Below are positions 8,497 through 18,340 of a stretch of DNA of 64,000 bases, piece by piece (within the stretch, counting starts at the first letter, position 1; each line of letters begins with the position of its first letter). A program made the position numbers and the translations under genes. The DNA comes from Streptomyces sp. Ag109_O5-10 (GTDB lineage: Bacteria > Actinomycetota > Actinomycetes > Streptomycetales > Streptomycetaceae), in NCBI RefSeq assembly GCF_900105755.1, contig NZ_FNTQ01000001.1, positions 868,001 through 932,000 of the forward strand, written 5' to 3'. The notes under the pieces are model-generated. The model was not told where the DNA came from, did not search any database, and saw only the letters and a program-made list of their open reading frames with translations.

Positions 8497-9321
8497 TCAG
8501 TGGGCCGACCAGCCGCCGTCGAGCACCAGCGAGGTACCCGTGACGAAGGATGCCCGGGGGCCGCAGAGATAGGCCACGGCCTCGGCGACCTCTTCCGGTT
8601 CGGCGAGCCGCTTGACGGCGCTGTCGGTCAGGAGGATCTCGGACAGCACCCGTTCCTCGAGGATGCCGTGCGCCCGTGCCTGGTCGGCGAGCTGCTTCTC
8701 GACCAGCGGGGTGCGCACATAGCCCGGGTTCACACAGTTGGAGGTCACCCCATGCGGCCCGCCCTCCAGGGCGGCCGTCTTCGACAGTCCCTCCAGCCCG
8801 TGTTTGGCGGCCACATAGGCGGACTTGTAGGGGGAGGCGCGGAGCCCGTGGATGGAGGACACGTTCACGATCCGCCCCCAGCCCTGCCCGTACATGTGCG
8901 GCAGTGCGCCCCTGATGAGCCGGAACGGCGCCTCCAGCATCACGGTCAGTACGGTGTGGAAGACGTCCGGCGGAAACTCCTCGATGGGGCGTACCAGTTG
9001 GATGCCCGCGTTGTTGACGAGGACGTCGGTGCCGGCCGCCGCGCGTTCGGCCGCGTCCAGGTCGGTGAGGTCGAGGACGTACGGTTCGACGGCCCCGCCG
9101 CCCGCCGGGTCAAGGCCCCGTGCGGCCGAGTCCACCAGTTCGGCCAGTCCCGGCTCGTCCCGGTCGACGGCTCTGACCCGGGCGCCGGCGGCCGCGAGAC
9201 GCAGGGTGCAGGCGCGGCCGATGCCCCCGGCGGCACCGGTGACGAGGGCGGTGCGGCCGCGCAGGTCCGGGACGGGTGCGGGGCCGGGGAGGGCGGCGGA
9301 GCGGGTGCTGGGCGAACTCAT
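8497..9321 (-). CDS. 3-hydroxybutyrate dehydrogenase (SDR family)
   Basis: A 274-residue short-chain dehydrogenase: cofactor motif TGAAGGIGRA (residues about 29-38), NNAG, catalytic Ser in VNVSSIHG, and YxxxK in SAYVAAKHG. The stretch SIHGLRASPYKSAYVAAKHG and the C-terminal VTGTSLVLDGGW fit D-3-hydroxybutyrate dehydrogenases, which oxidise 3-hydroxybutyrate to acetoacetate with NAD+. A generic 3-oxoacyl reductase is the alternative. It appears to be transcribed with the PucR-type regulator downstream and sits near a ruined metabolite symporter, suggesting a ketone-body or PHB-monomer use module. Confidence 0.82.
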   Translation of the reverse strand: MSSPSTRSAALPGPAPVPDLRGRTALVTGAAGGIGRACTLRLAAAGARVRAVDRDEPGLAELVDSAARGLDPAGGGAVEPYVLDLTDLDAAERAAAGTDVLVNNAGIQLVRPIEEFPPDVFHTVLTVMLEAPFRLIRGALPHMYGQGWGRIVNVSSIHGLRASPYKSAYVAAKHGLEGLSKTAALEGGPHGVTSNCVNPGYVRTPLVEKQLADQARAHGILEERVLSEILLTDSAVKRLAEPEEVAEAVAYLCGPRASFVTGTSLVLDGGWSAH

Positions 9322-9375
9322 GGGTCGACCCTAGGTGGCGACCCCCCACCCCCACGTGGCGTCAGCACACATACT

Positions 9376-9855
9376 TCAGCCGATAGTCGTAGCGTCGAAC
9401 CATGTGGGTGCATCCGACATGGCCTGCTTGATCCGGAACACCCCGAACTCGTTCAGCTCCGGCAGGGCGTCCACGTCGAACCAGGCCACCTCAAGCGACT
9501 CGTCGTCGTTCACGCGGGCCTCGCCGCCGACGGCCCGGCAGCGGAAGGTGATGTCCATGTACTGGCAGACGTCGCCGTTCGGGTAGGTGACCGGGTTCAG
9601 GGCCTGGACCAGGACCACCCGCTCCGCGACGCAGCGCACCGCCGTCTCCTCGAAGACCTCCCGCACGGCGCAGGCCGCGGGCTGCTCCCCCGGCTCCGGG
9701 ATGCCGCCGATCACGGACCACCTGCGGGTGTCGGTGCGGCGGCCGAGCAGCACTCTGCCCGTGTCGTCGAAGACGATGGCGGTGATCCCGGGCAGCCACA
9801 GGAGCTGGTGCCCGGCGGTGGCCCGGATCGTGCGGATGAAGTCAGGAGTAGCCAT
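9376..9855 (-). CDS. Nudix hydrolase
   Basis: A 159-residue protein with a Nudix box, GIPEPGEQPAACAVREVFEE followed by TAV, at residues about 51-73. The metal-binding RE..EE core is complete; the Gly that normally precedes the last hydrophobic residue of the box is Ala here. Family members hydrolyse nucleoside diphosphates linked to other groups; the aromatic and acidic residues after the box do not let me name the substrate. It is a monocistronic minus-strand gene ending 54 bases from the dehydrogenase start. Confidence 0.88.
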   Translation of the reverse strand: MATPDFIRTIRATAGHQLLWLPGITAIVFDDTGRVLLGRRTDTRRWSVIGGIPEPGEQPAACAVREVFEETAVRCVAERVVLVQALNPVTYPNGDVCQYMDITFRCRAVGGEARVNDDESLEVAWFDVDALPELNEFGVFRIKQAMSDAPTWFDATTIG

Positions 9856-9921
9856 GGACCGACCCTAACGGCCGGGTTCCGCGCACCGGCCGGAGCAACG
9901 GGGCGTACAGCGGGTGTACGG

Positions 9922-11535
9922 CTACGCGTCACCGGCGCGCCGGCCGCGCATCCCGGCCCCGATCGCCCAGCCGACCCCGCCCGCCGCGACCAGCACCAAC
10001 GCGATCTCGGGGAGGATGCCCAGCTTGGTCGCGGGCGTCTCGGAGGTGCGCAGCGGCACCTTCTGCACCAGGTAGGCGGGCACGAACATGCCGGTCTTCT
10101 GGGTGATCCTCCCGTCCGGCATGATGATCGCGCTGACGCCGCTGGTCACCGGCACGGTGACGGTCCGGCTGTGCTCGACCGCGCGGATCCGGGACATGGC
10201 GAGCTGCTGGTAGGTCATCTCGCTGCGGTCGAAGGTGGCGTTGTTGCTCGGCACTGAGATCATCTCCGCGCCGTGCGTGACGGTGTCCCGCACGTCCCAG
10301 TCGAAGGCGGCCTCGTAGCAGGTGGCGAGGCCGACCTTGGTGCCGTCGATGTCGAACACACCGGGCTTGGTGCCCCGGCTGAAGTCCTGCCGGACCATGC
10401 TGGTCCAGTCCTTGTTGATCGCGCCGACCAGTCCGCGCAGCGGGAGGTACTCGCCGAAGGGCTGGATCTGACGCTTGTCGTACGTCGAGGTCGGGCCCTT
10501 GACCGGGTCCCACAGGATCTGCTCGTTGAGCAGCTTGCCGCCCCGCTCGACGACCCCGCCGACCGAGATGGGCACGCCCATCGCCTTGGCCGCCCCGTCG
10601 ATCACGGCGGCCGCGTCGGCGTCGGCGAACGGGTCGACGTCGGAGGAGTTCTCCGGCCACAGCACGAAGTCCGGCTTGGCGACCTTGCCCGCCTTGACGT
10701 CGGCGGCCAGCTTGAGCGTCTCCTTCACGTGGTAGTCGAGCACGGCCTGCCGCTGCGAGGCGAAGTCCAGGCCGGCCCGCGGGACGTTGCCCTGGATGAC
10801 GGCGACGGTGACCGAACCGTCCTCGGCCTTGTCGCTCACCAGCCCGCGCGCCGCGACCGCGCCCACCACGGGCACGGCCACGCTCAGCAGGGCCACGGCC
10901 GCCGCCCCGCGCCGGACCTCACGGGTGCGTCGGCCCTCGACGGCCAGCCGCCCCGCCTCGTACAGACCGAAGCCGCACAGGACGACGGCGAAACCCAGCA
11001 CGGGGGTGCCGCCCACCGCGGCCAGCGGCAGGAAGACGCCGTCCGCCTGACCGAAGGCGATCTTGCCCCAGGGGAAGCCGCGGAAGGGGACACGCGCGCG
11101 TGCCGCCTCGCCCGCGATCCATATGGCGGCCGCCCACAGGGGCCAGGCCGGCAGCTTGGAGACCGCGGCCACTCCCACCCCCACCAGCGCGACGAAGATC
11201 GCCTCGATGGCCACCAGCGCGAGCCACGGCCCGGGGCCGACCTCGACACCGGTCCACACCAGCAGGGGCAGCAGGAAAGCGAGCCCGAAGACGTAGCCGA
11301 GGCCGAAGGCCGCCTTCCAGGAGCGGCCGCGCAGCACCCACCCGAATCCGGCGAAGGCGGGCAGCGCCAGCCACCACAGGGTGCGCGGCGGGAAGCTGAC
11401 GTACAGCAGCACTCCGCTGAGCGCGGAGACGGCGGCCGGGACCAGGCGGCGGAGCAGCCGGAGCGCGCGGGCGCGGGGCGCGGGACGCGGCGTGAGCTGG
11501 TCCGACTGGCCCACGGAAGTTGCGGTGACGGTCAC
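9922..11535 (-). CDS. lnt: Apolipoprotein N-acyltransferase
   Basis: A 537-residue membrane enzyme that N-acylates the N-terminal Cys of lipoproteins. The first about 230 residues contain six to eight membrane helices. From VAVIQGNVPRAG onward lies the nitrilase-like domain with its Glu-Lys-Cys triad: Glu in LWPENSSD, Lys in YDKRQIQPFGEYLP, Cys in GLATCYEAAFD. A last helix (LGILPEIALVLVAAGGVGWA) re-enters the membrane before a basic tail. Length and domain order match the family. It is not in an obvious operon. Streptomyces often have more than one lnt, so whether this is the main copy cannot be told here. Confidence 0.93.
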   Translation of the reverse strand: MTVTATSVGQSDQLTPRPAPRARALRLLRRLVPAAVSALSGVLLYVSFPPRTLWWLALPAFAGFGWVLRGRSWKAAFGLGYVFGLAFLLPLLVWTGVEVGPGPWLALVAIEAIFVALVGVGVAAVSKLPAWPLWAAAIWIAGEAARARVPFRGFPWGKIAFGQADGVFLPLAAVGGTPVLGFAVVLCGFGLYEAGRLAVEGRRTREVRRGAAAVALLSVAVPVVGAVAARGLVSDKAEDGSVTVAVIQGNVPRAGLDFASQRQAVLDYHVKETLKLAADVKAGKVAKPDFVLWPENSSDVDPFADADAAAVIDGAAKAMGVPISVGGVVERGGKLLNEQILWDPVKGPTSTYDKRQIQPFGEYLPLRGLVGAINKDWTSMVRQDFSRGTKPGVFDIDGTKVGLATCYEAAFDWDVRDTVTHGAEMISVPSNNATFDRSEMTYQQLAMSRIRAVEHSRTVTVPVTSGVSAIIMPDGRITQKTGMFVPAYLVQKVPLRTSETPATKLGILPEIALVLVAAGGVGWAIGAGMRGRRAGDA

Positions 11536-11707
11536 TCCGGGAGTGTACGGCGGTTGACCTTGCGGCCGACAGCACGGTCCCGGCGGGCAGGAATCACACC
11601 GCTCCCGCGCAAGTCGTCCACAAAGCGGGCATCACCGGTTACGGTGTGCCGAGGCGGGCGGCGGGGCCCGCCGCAGGTCGGGGGACCGGGGTACGGGGGG
11701 GGCGACG

Positions 11708-12757
11708 GTGGGGTCGACCGGGACGACGTCCGCTGCCGACAGGGTCGCGGGCGACGACACTGACAGACGAAACGTTTCTGACGTGGTGGGCGTCGTGGTG
11801 CTCGGGGCGTGCGCCGCGTGGCCGCTGATCGCGGCGACCGGCCGGGACGGACGGCCCGAGGGTGTGCTGCTGGCGGTGCTCGCGGTGGCCGCCGGTTATG
11901 CCGCGGGGCGGATGTCCGGGGCGCTGCTGCCGGTGGCCGCGCCGGGTGCGGGCGCGCTGGCCGGGCTGGCCTGCGCGGTGGTGATGCCCCGGCCGGCGCA
12001 GGGCCCCCAGCTCACGACTCCGCTCGGCCAGGCCGGCGCGGTCGCGGCGTTGCTGGTGCTCGCGACGGGCGGCGCGTGCTGCGCCGCGTGGGCGTCGCCG
12101 GTTCCGGCGCTGCGGTTCGGGCTGCGGGCGCTGGCCGCCGGGATCGTGGTGACCGGGGCGGCCGTGGGCTCGGCGGCCGGCTGCGCGGCCAGTGCCGTCG
12201 TCCTGGTGTGCTCGCTCGCCGCCGGCCGGATGCCGCGGCGGGGTCCGGCCGTGGCCGGGCTGGCGCTGGCGGCCGCACTGGTGACGGGCACGGTCTGGGC
12301 GGTCGCCGCGGACGTCCTGCCGGCGGGCCTCGCCTCCGCCCTCGCGGGTCCGCTCACGGAGCACCGCGTGCGGCTCTGGCGGGACGCCCTGGGGCTCGCG
12401 CACCGGAACACCGCCGTGGGCGTCGGCCCCGGGCGTTTCGGCGAGTTCGGCGGCACCGCGTCCGAGGCCCTGCTGCCGGACGGCAAGCCGCACTCCGCGC
12501 CGCTGCAGCTGGCCGCCGAACAGGGCCTGGTCGGCGTCCTGCTGCTGGCCACCGCGTTCTGCTGGATCCTCTACGCCCTGTGGCGGTCCCCCCGCCCGAC
12601 CCCGGTCGTCCTCACGGCGGGCGCGGCACTCACCGCCCTGGCCGTGATCGCCACGGTCGGCAACGCGCTGAGCTTCACGACGGTGTCGGTGGGCGCGGGT
12701 CTGCTGGCGGGCCTGGCGACGGCACGCCCCTGGATGGCGGGGGCACCCGACAGCTGA
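11708..12757 (+). CDS. O-antigen-ligase-like (Wzy_C) membrane protein
   Basis: A 349-residue hydrophobic protein with about ten membrane segments. Near residues 235-290 it has the conserved loop of O-antigen ligase/polymerase-like proteins: RVRLWRDALGLAHRNTAVGV, then GPGRFGEF and HSAPLQLAAEQGLVGVLLL. The GTG at 11708 follows a G-rich ribosome site (GGGGGGGC). Family members transfer or polymerise lipid-linked glycans on the outer face of the membrane; in Streptomyces the substrate is unknown. The family call rests on the HxxxLQxxxEQGLxG loop. Confidence 0.7.
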   Translation: MGSTGTTSAADRVAGDDTDRRNVSDVVGVVVLGACAAWPLIAATGRDGRPEGVLLAVLAVAAGYAAGRMSGALLPVAAPGAGALAGLACAVVMPRPAQGPQLTTPLGQAGAVAALLVLATGGACCAAWASPVPALRFGLRALAAGIVVTGAAVGSAAGCAASAVVLVCSLAAGRMPRRGPAVAGLALAAALVTGTVWAVAADVLPAGLASALAGPLTEHRVRLWRDALGLAHRNTAVGVGPGRFGEFGGTASEALLPDGKPHSAPLQLAAEQGLVGVLLLATAFCWILYALWRSPRPTPVVLTAGAALTALAVIATVGNALSFTTVSVGAGLLAGLATARPWMAGAPDS

Positions 12758-12767
12758 GCCTGCTGCC

Positions 12768-13325
12768 TCAGTGGGCCGTGCCCGGGGTGATCGTCCGCAG
12801 GCGCTCCCGGATGACACGGACCGCGGACTCGGCGTTGTCCACGGTGATCGTGAAGGTGTGGCCGTCCCACAGCCGCAGGACGATGCCCTCGCCACGGCGG
12901 ACGACCACGGCCGTGCCCTTCTCGGGGCGCCAGCGGTAGCCCCAGCCGCCCCAGTGGCGCGGGGTGATCTGCGCGGAGAAGTCGGCGCCGGCCACATGGG
13001 AGAGCGGAATACGACGGCGCGGTACTCCTATATGACCGCAGCGGATCTCGAGACACTCCCTGTCGAGCCTCAGGTCGACGTGCACGAAGGCGAGGGTGCC
13101 GAAGAGGACCAGCAGTCCGACGGCGATACAGCCCACGACGGCCATCACCAGCGCGGTGACGCCCGAGTTCCAGGCGGAGTCCACGGCCAGTTCGATACCG
13201 AGCGCCATGCAGGCCGCGCCGACCAGCGCCAGCAGCCACTGGACCCGGTTCGTGGCGCGCCCGGTCCAGACATCCGGGCGTGAGGCGTCCTCGTCCGGGG
13301 AGTGGTCGCGGGGGTGGTCCCTCAT
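12768..13325 (-). CDS. Membrane protein with PH-like domain
   Basis: About 185 residues: a charged N-terminus, two membrane helices (WLLALVGAACMALGIELAV and VTALVMAVVGCIAVGLLVLF), and a cytoplasmic C-terminal half shaped like bacterial PH domains. The ATG at 13325 (MRDHPRDHS) is preferred to one 12 codons upstream. Proteins of this layout are common and poorly studied in Streptomyces. It converges with the O-antigen-ligase-like gene with a 10-base gap. No function proposed. Confidence 0.7.
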   Translation of the reverse strand: MRDHPRDHSPDEDASRPDVWTGRATNRVQWLLALVGAACMALGIELAVDSAWNSGVTALVMAVVGCIAVGLLVLFGTLAFVHVDLRLDRECLEIRCGHIGVPRRRIPLSHVAGADFSAQITPRHWGGWGYRWRPEKGTAVVVRRGEGIVLRLWDGHTFTITVDNAESAVRVIRERLRTITPGTAH

Positions 13326-13414
13326 GTCTACGAGATTACTCAGGTTTCGCTGCGCGGGCACCGCGTCGCGGAGGGTGACTGCTCACATCGGGGGTATGCC
13401 CGGCTGCGAAGGGT

Positions 13415-14206
13415 TCACTGGGACGCGGCGGGACTGGCCGTGCGGAGCACGCGGGCCTCGGTGTAGCCGAGCGCGTCCTCGGGCAGTTCGCCCTCCCGGC
13501 CGTTGAGCAGCACGGTCACCGTGCCGGTGGCCGGTGCGCCGGGGGTCGGCTGCGCACCGATCCGGCGCAGCGCCTGGGCGGCCACGGCGCCCGCGGAGCC
13601 GTGCAGGACGAGGGGGGCGGCGCCGGGGCGCTGGACGGCGGCGCGGATACGTTCCGCCAGGAGTTCGTAATGGGTGCAGCCCAGGACGACGGTCGTGACG
13701 TCGTCGGGGGTGAGCCGGGCCGCCGCGGCCACGGCGGCGTCGATGGCGGCATGGTCGGCGTGCTCCACGGCCTCGGCCAGTCCCCAGCAGGGCACCTCGG
13801 TGACCGGTACGCCGCCCGCGAAGTCCTCGATGAGGCCCCGCTGGTACGCGCTGCCCGTGGTGGCGGGGGTCGCCCAGATCGCGACGTGACCGCCGCCGGC
13901 GGCGGCCGGCTTGATCGCGGGGACCGTGCCGATGACCGGGATGCCGGGCTCCAGACGCGCGCGCAGCGCGGGCAGGGAGTGCACGGTCGCCGTGTTGCAG
14001 CCGATGATCAGCGCGTCGGGCCGGCGGGCGGCGGCGGCCTCGGCGACGGCCATGGCGCGCTCGGTGACACCTTCGGGGGTACGGGGGCCCCAGGGCATGC
14101 CCGCCGGGTCGAAGGAGAGGACGAGATCGGCGTCGGGGCGCAGCCGCCGTACCGCTGCGGCGGCCGCCAGCAGGCCGATTCCGGAGTCGATGAGCGCGAT
14201 CTTCAC
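13415..14206 (-). CDS. Aspartate/glutamate racemase-family protein
   Basis: 263 residues. The two catalytic cysteines of the family are present, in IIGCNTATVH and VLGCTHYE, which are the hallmarks of glutamate racemase (MurI). The N-terminus IALIDSGIGLL also fits, where the family has the DSG motif. It could make D-glutamate, but Streptomyces normally have another MurI, so this may be a paralogue acting on a different substrate. It is divergent from the glycosyltransferase gene at 14264. Confidence 0.8.
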   Translation of the reverse strand: MKIALIDSGIGLLAAAAAVRRLRPDADLVLSFDPAGMPWGPRTPEGVTERAMAVAEAAAARRPDALIIGCNTATVHSLPALRARLEPGIPVIGTVPAIKPAAAGGGHVAIWATPATTGSAYQRGLIEDFAGGVPVTEVPCWGLAEAVEHADHAAIDAAVAAAARLTPDDVTTVVLGCTHYELLAERIRAAVQRPGAAPLVLHGSAGAVAAQALRRIGAQPTPGAPATGTVTVLLNGREGELPEDALGYTEARVLRTASPAASQ

Positions 14207-14263
14207 CCGGCCACGATAGACGATGGGCCGTTGGGGGCAGGCCGGATGGGGCAGACTGCGCGC

Positions 14264-15439
14264 GTGAGCGTCTTCACGTGGACCGCCGCCGTGTCCCTGG
14301 CCGCCTGGCTGTGGCTGCTGCTCTGCCAGGGCTTCTTCTGGCGCACCGACGTCCGGCTGCCGCCCCGGCGGGAACCCGCCGAGTGGCCGGACGTGTGCGT
14401 GGTCGTCCCGGCCCGGGACGAGGCCGCCGTACTGCCCCTGAGTCTGCCGTCACTGCTGGCGCAGGACTATCCGGGGCGGGCGGAGGTGTTCCTGGTCGAC
14501 GACGGCAGTACGGACGGAACCGGGGAACTCGCCCGGGAGCTGGCCGCGCACCACGGCGGGCTGCCGCTGACGGTGACCTCGCCCGGTGAGCCGCCGGCGG
14601 GCTGGACGGGCAAGCTGTGGGCGGTCCGGCACGGCATCACGCTGGCACGCGCGCGTGGCCCCGAGTACCTGCTGCTGACGGACGCCGACATCGCGCACGA
14701 GCAGGACAGCCTGCGGCTGCTGGTGGCGGCCGCCCGCACCGGCGGCTTCGACGTCGTCTCGCAGATGGCCCGGCTGCGGGTGGCGAGTCTGTGGGAACGG
14801 CTCGTGGTGCCCGCCTTCGTCTACTTCTTCGCGCAGCTCTACCCGTTCCGCCGGATCGGCCGGAAGGCGTCGCGCACGGCGGCAGCGGCGGGCGGCTGCG
14901 TCCTGCTGCGCGCCGACACCGCGGAGCGGGCGCGCATCCCCGACACCATCCGGCACGCCGTGATCGACGACGTGGCGCTCGCCCGCGCGGTGAAGGGCGT
15001 CGGAGGGCACGTCTGGCTGGGGCTCACGGACCGGGTGGACAGCGTGCGCCCCTATCCGCGCCTGCACGACCTGTGGCGGATGGTCTCCCGCAGCGCGTAC
15101 GCGCAGCTTCGCCACAATCCGCTGCTGCTCCTCGGTACGGTCGCCGGTCTCGCGCTGGTCTACCTGGTGCCGCCGGCGGCGGTACTGGCGGGGGCGGCCA
15201 CCGGCAGCACGCCGACGGTGCTCGCCGGCGCCACGGCCTGGCTGGTGATGACCGCGACGTACCTGCCGATGCTCCGTTACTACCGGCAGCCGCCGTGGCT
15301 CGCTCCGCTGCTGCCGTTCACCGCGTTCCTCTATCTCCTCATGACGGTCGACTCGGCGGTGCAGCACTACCGGGGTCGCGGGGCGTCCTGGAAGGGCCGC
15401 ACGTACGCGCGCCCCGACGCCGTCACCGACAAGGGCTGA
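14264..15439 (+). CDS. Glycosyltransferase family 2, HpnB-like, membrane-bound
   Basis: 391 residues from a GTG at 14264, starting VSVFTWTAAVSLAAWLWLLL, a signal-anchor helix. The GT2 domain follows: VVVPARDEAAVLPLSLPSLL, FLVDDGSTDGTGELA, LLLTDADIAHEQDSLR and the acceptor/base region IDDVALARAVKGVGG. Three C-terminal membrane helices run from about residue 290. This layout matches glycosyltransferases found with hopanoid genes (HpnB), but no hopanoid genes are in this window. The open frame extends far upstream, but that part is a shadow of the racemase gene. Confidence 0.82.
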   Translation: MSVFTWTAAVSLAAWLWLLLCQGFFWRTDVRLPPRREPAEWPDVCVVVPARDEAAVLPLSLPSLLAQDYPGRAEVFLVDDGSTDGTGELARELAAHHGGLPLTVTSPGEPPAGWTGKLWAVRHGITLARARGPEYLLLTDADIAHEQDSLRLLVAAARTGGFDVVSQMARLRVASLWERLVVPAFVYFFAQLYPFRRIGRKASRTAAAAGGCVLLRADTAERARIPDTIRHAVIDDVALARAVKGVGGHVWLGLTDRVDSVRPYPRLHDLWRMVSRSAYAQLRHNPLLLLGTVAGLALVYLVPPAAVLAGAATGSTPTVLAGATAWLVMTATYLPMLRYYRQPPWLAPLLPFTAFLYLLMTVDSAVQHYRGRGASWKGRTYARPDAVTDKG

Positions 15440-15450
15440 CCGCCCGCGGG

Positions 15451-16722
15451 TCACTTGCGGCCGGGCGTCCAGTTCATGCCCCAGCCGTAGGCGCGGTCGA
15501 CGGTGCGCTGCGGGCTCACCCCCCGCTCCGGGACCAGGTAGCGGGCCTCGCGCTGCACGACGAGGTCGCCGCCGGTGTTGGTGAGCAGCGCGAGCGCGCA
15601 CACGGTCGAGGGAACCGTGCACTCGTCCAGGGAGAAGTCGACCGGGGCGCCGTGCTGGGGCTGGAGGGTGACCGTGGCGTGCAGGTCGGCGAAGGACGTG
15701 GCGCCCTGGTAGATCGTCACGAAGACCAGGATGCGGCGGAAGTCCTGTCTGTGATCGAGGTTGACGGTGAGGTTCTCGCCGCTGGACAGGGCGCCGGTGC
15801 GGTCGTCGCCGTCCAGGTGGATGTACGGGGGCCGGTTCACGGAGCCGAAGGCGTTCCCCAGCGCCTGGACGACGCCCTTGCGGCCGTCGGCGAGCTCGTA
15901 CAGGGCGCACAGGTCGAGGTCGAGGTCGCCCGCCCCGCCGTGCCGGCCGCCCCAGCCCGGGAGCTGTTTGCGGACCTGCCAGTTGAGGTTGACCCGCAGC
16001 GCGCCCGAGGTGCCGCCCTGCTTGGCCAGCGACACGGAGGGGGCCGCCTTGGTGAGCGTCACCTTGGACAGCCGTACCGGTGCGGTCGGCGGGGCGACCG
16101 GGGCCGGCGGGGCTGGGGCCGGGGCTGGGGCCGGCGGGGCGACCGGAGGCGAGGCCGGCGGCGCCCCCTGCGGCACGGGCGGCTGCGCCGGGTGCTGCGG
16201 CTCGTCCACCGTGATCCCGAAGTCGGTGGCGAGCCCCTCGAGCCCGCTGCTGTATCCCTGCCCCACCGCACGGAACTTCCAGCCGCCCTGGCGGCGGTAC
16301 AACTCACCGAGCACGAAAGCGGTTTCCACCGTGGCACCCGTGCTGTCGAACCGGGCGGCCACACTTCCGTCGGCCGCGTTCCGGACCTCGACGTAGAGGC
16401 CGGGGACCTGCCCAAACGTTCCGCCGTCGGCCGAGGCCGCGAGGACGATCCGCTCGACCGGGGTCTCCACGCGCGCGAGGTCGACGAGAAGGGTGTCGGT
16501 GACCAGGTCGCCGGAGCGCCGCTTGCCCTCGTGCCGGACCGCGCCCGAGGCGTGCGCGGGCTGGTTGTAGAAGACGAAGTCACCGTCGAAGCGCACTTTT
16601 CCTGCGACCAGCAGCAGCGCCGAGGCGTCAGCGTCGGGGACACCCGGGCCGGAGCGCCAGCCCATTTCGACCCGCAGTGCCGTGGTCGGCACCGGCGTAT
16701 TCGATCCTTTCGACATTGACAT
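15451..16722 (-). CDS. Two-domain TerD family protein
   Basis: About 423 residues. Two TerD-type beta-sandwich domains are separated by a Pro/Ala linker ([20 protein letters not shown], around residues 190-215). The second has the acidic [15 protein letters not shown] and LDGDDRTGA calcium-binding-type segments; the first has the matching [15 protein letters not shown]. TerD proteins bind calcium and act in stress or tellurite-type responses. I start at the ATG at 16722, which has GGGGGCGG upstream; an ATG at 16737 would add MMGAD. It converges with the glycosyltransferase 11 bases away and is divergent from the gene at 17015. Confidence 0.88.
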   Translation of the reverse strand: MSMSKGSNTPVPTTALRVEMGWRSGPGVPDADASALLLVAGKVRFDGDFVFYNQPAHASGAVRHEGKRRSGDLVTDTLLVDLARVETPVERIVLAASADGGTFGQVPGLYVEVRNAADGSVAARFDSTGATVETAFVLGELYRRQGGWKFRAVGQGYSSGLEGLATDFGITVDEPQHPAQPPVPQGAPPASPPVAPPAPAPAPAPPAPVAPPTAPVRLSKVTLTKAAPSVSLAKQGGTSGALRVNLNWQVRKQLPGWGGRHGGAGDLDLDLCALYELADGRKGVVQALGNAFGSVNRPPYIHLDGDDRTGALSSGENLTVNLDHRQDFRRILVFVTIYQGATSFADLHATVTLQPQHGAPVDFSLDECTVPSTVCALALLTNTGGDLVVQREARYLVPERGVSPQRTVDRAYGWGMNWTPGRK

Positions 16723-17014
16723 GTCCGCCCCCATCATGTGTCGGCCCGCCGGGCACGCCCCGGCCGCCCCAGGTCATCCCTACCCTCACAACCTATTCCC
16801 GGGGGCAGGGATCTCCCATGAGCGGCACAGGAAGACCCCCTGTCCAACCGCCGGTAACCGGCTCGGAACTCGGCCATTACACGATCCAAACGCTGATTGC
16901 CGTCCTTTTTTGCCGAGTTCGCTCGGATTGGGGATCCAGCGTCACTGCCGACACGGAAAACAACCCTCTTATCGGTCTCCCCAACCAGCACATCGTGGGC
17001 TTAACTTATGTGCC

Positions 17015-17473
17015 ATGACCTCCCCCCGCTCCACCTATGGCGGCGGCTACTACTCCGCCTCCTTCCCGGACACTCCGATCTACGACTCGCTGGTGGCCGA
17101 ACGGGGCACCCCTCAGATCGCCCCGATCCGGGTTCCTCCCGCCTACGACGCGCCCAGCAGCTTCAGCAACCTGCCCGCGCTGCCGTCGGCACTGCCCGCC
17201 CTTCCGGCCGGTCCCTCCCAGCCGGCCCCGGGTTACGGCTACCCGCAGCAGATGCAGCAGCCCGCTCCGCTGCAGCAGGCGCCCACGGCGTACATCCCCC
17301 AGCAGGCGACGGGACCGCGCGGCTACCCCGCGCAGCAGCCGCAGCCGCCCCGTCCGATGATGGGCGGCACGGGTTACGAGGCGATGCGCCCGGCGGCGCC
17401 GCGCCCTCCGCAGCCGGCTCCGTACCAGGACCCGTACAACAACCAGCAACAGCAGCAGTACCGCGGCTACTGA
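17015..17473 (+). CDS. Pro/Gln-rich conserved Streptomyces protein
   Basis: A 152-residue low-complexity protein starting MTSPRSTYGGGYYSASFPDT, rich in Pro, Gln, Tyr and Ala, with YIPQQATGPRGYPAQQPQPP and a QQQQQYRGY end. No signal peptide, membrane helix or catalytic motif. The ordered first 45 residues (SLVAERGTPQIAPIRVP) look like the conserved core and the rest like a disordered tail. I recall similar proteins (DUF6643-type) in many Streptomyces; function unknown. Confidence 0.75.
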   Translation: MTSPRSTYGGGYYSASFPDTPIYDSLVAERGTPQIAPIRVPPAYDAPSSFSNLPALPSALPALPAGPSQPAPGYGYPQQMQQPAPLQQAPTAYIPQQATGPRGYPAQQPQPPRPMMGGTGYEAMRPAAPRPPQPAPYQDPYNNQQQQQYRGY

Positions 17474-17515
17474 CCGGCATCCCCTAATGTCCGTGCCACC
17501 TGGCACGATGGCGTC

Positions 17516-18340
17516 ATGGGGATGGCGGAACTGCAGTCGATCCACGTTCACCCGGTCAAGTCGCTCCGGGGCTTCTCGCCCCGGGAGGCCGTCGTGGAGC
17601 CCTGGGGGCTGGCCGGTGACCGACGCTGGGTTCTGATCGACGACGGGGGAAAGGTCGTCACCCAGCGCGTACAGCCGCGCCTCGCGCTCGCCGCTGCCGA
17701 GCCGTTGCCCGGCGGCGGCGTACGCCTGTCCGCGCCCGGACTCCCGCCCCTGACCGTGCCGGTCCCGGAGCCGGGAGGCACGGTGCCGGTGGACATCTTC
17801 GGCACGCGGGTGGAGGCGGTCCTCGCGGCGAAGGCCGCCCACGCGTGGTGCGGCGCGTACCTGGAGGCCGACGTCCGCCTCGCCCACATGGACGACCCCG
17901 CGAGCCGCCGCCCGATCGACCCGGACCACGCGCTGCCGGGCGAGACCGTCAGCTTCGCCGACGGCTATCCCCTGCTGCTCACCACGCAGGCCTCGCTGGA
18001 CGCCCTCAACTCCCTGATCGCGCGGGGCGAGTACCCCGACGAGGGCCCGCTGCCCATGAACCGGTTCCGGCCGAACGTGGTCGTGCGGTCCGCCCAGGCC
18101 TGGGCGGAGGACGACTGGAACCGGATCGCCATCGGCGAGGTCGAGTTCCGGGTAGCCAAGATGTGCGGACGGTGCGTCGTGACCACCACCGACCAGGTCA
18201 CCGCCGAGCGCGGCCGGGAGCCACTGCGGACGCTGGCACGCCACCGCCGTTTCGGCAGCCGGCTGGTCTTCGGCCAGAACCTGGTACCGCGCTCCCCCGG
18301 CACGATCCGGGTGGGGGACCCGGTCCGGGTCCTCGGCTGA
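17516..18340 (+). CDS. MOSC-domain protein
   Basis: 274 residues. An MOSC_N beta-barrel domain (IHVHPVKSLRGFSPREAVVE, residues about 8-27) is followed by a MOSC domain with PMNRFRPNVVV and the conserved Cys in VAKMCGRCVVTTTDQVTAER. This is the layout of YcbX/mARC-type proteins, which bind molybdenum cofactor and reduce N-hydroxylated compounds, usually with a flavin or iron-sulfur partner. No ferredoxin domain is fused here, so a separate electron donor is expected. An ATG two codons later is an alternative start. Confidence 0.85.
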   Translation: MGMAELQSIHVHPVKSLRGFSPREAVVEPWGLAGDRRWVLIDDGGKVVTQRVQPRLALAAAEPLPGGGVRLSAPGLPPLTVPVPEPGGTVPVDIFGTRVEAVLAAKAAHAWCGAYLEADVRLAHMDDPASRRPIDPDHALPGETVSFADGYPLLLTTQASLDALNSLIARGEYPDEGPLPMNRFRPNVVVRSAQAWAEDDWNRIAIGEVEFRVAKMCGRCVVTTTDQVTAERGREPLRTLARHRRFGSRLVFGQNLVPRSPGTIRVGDPVRVLG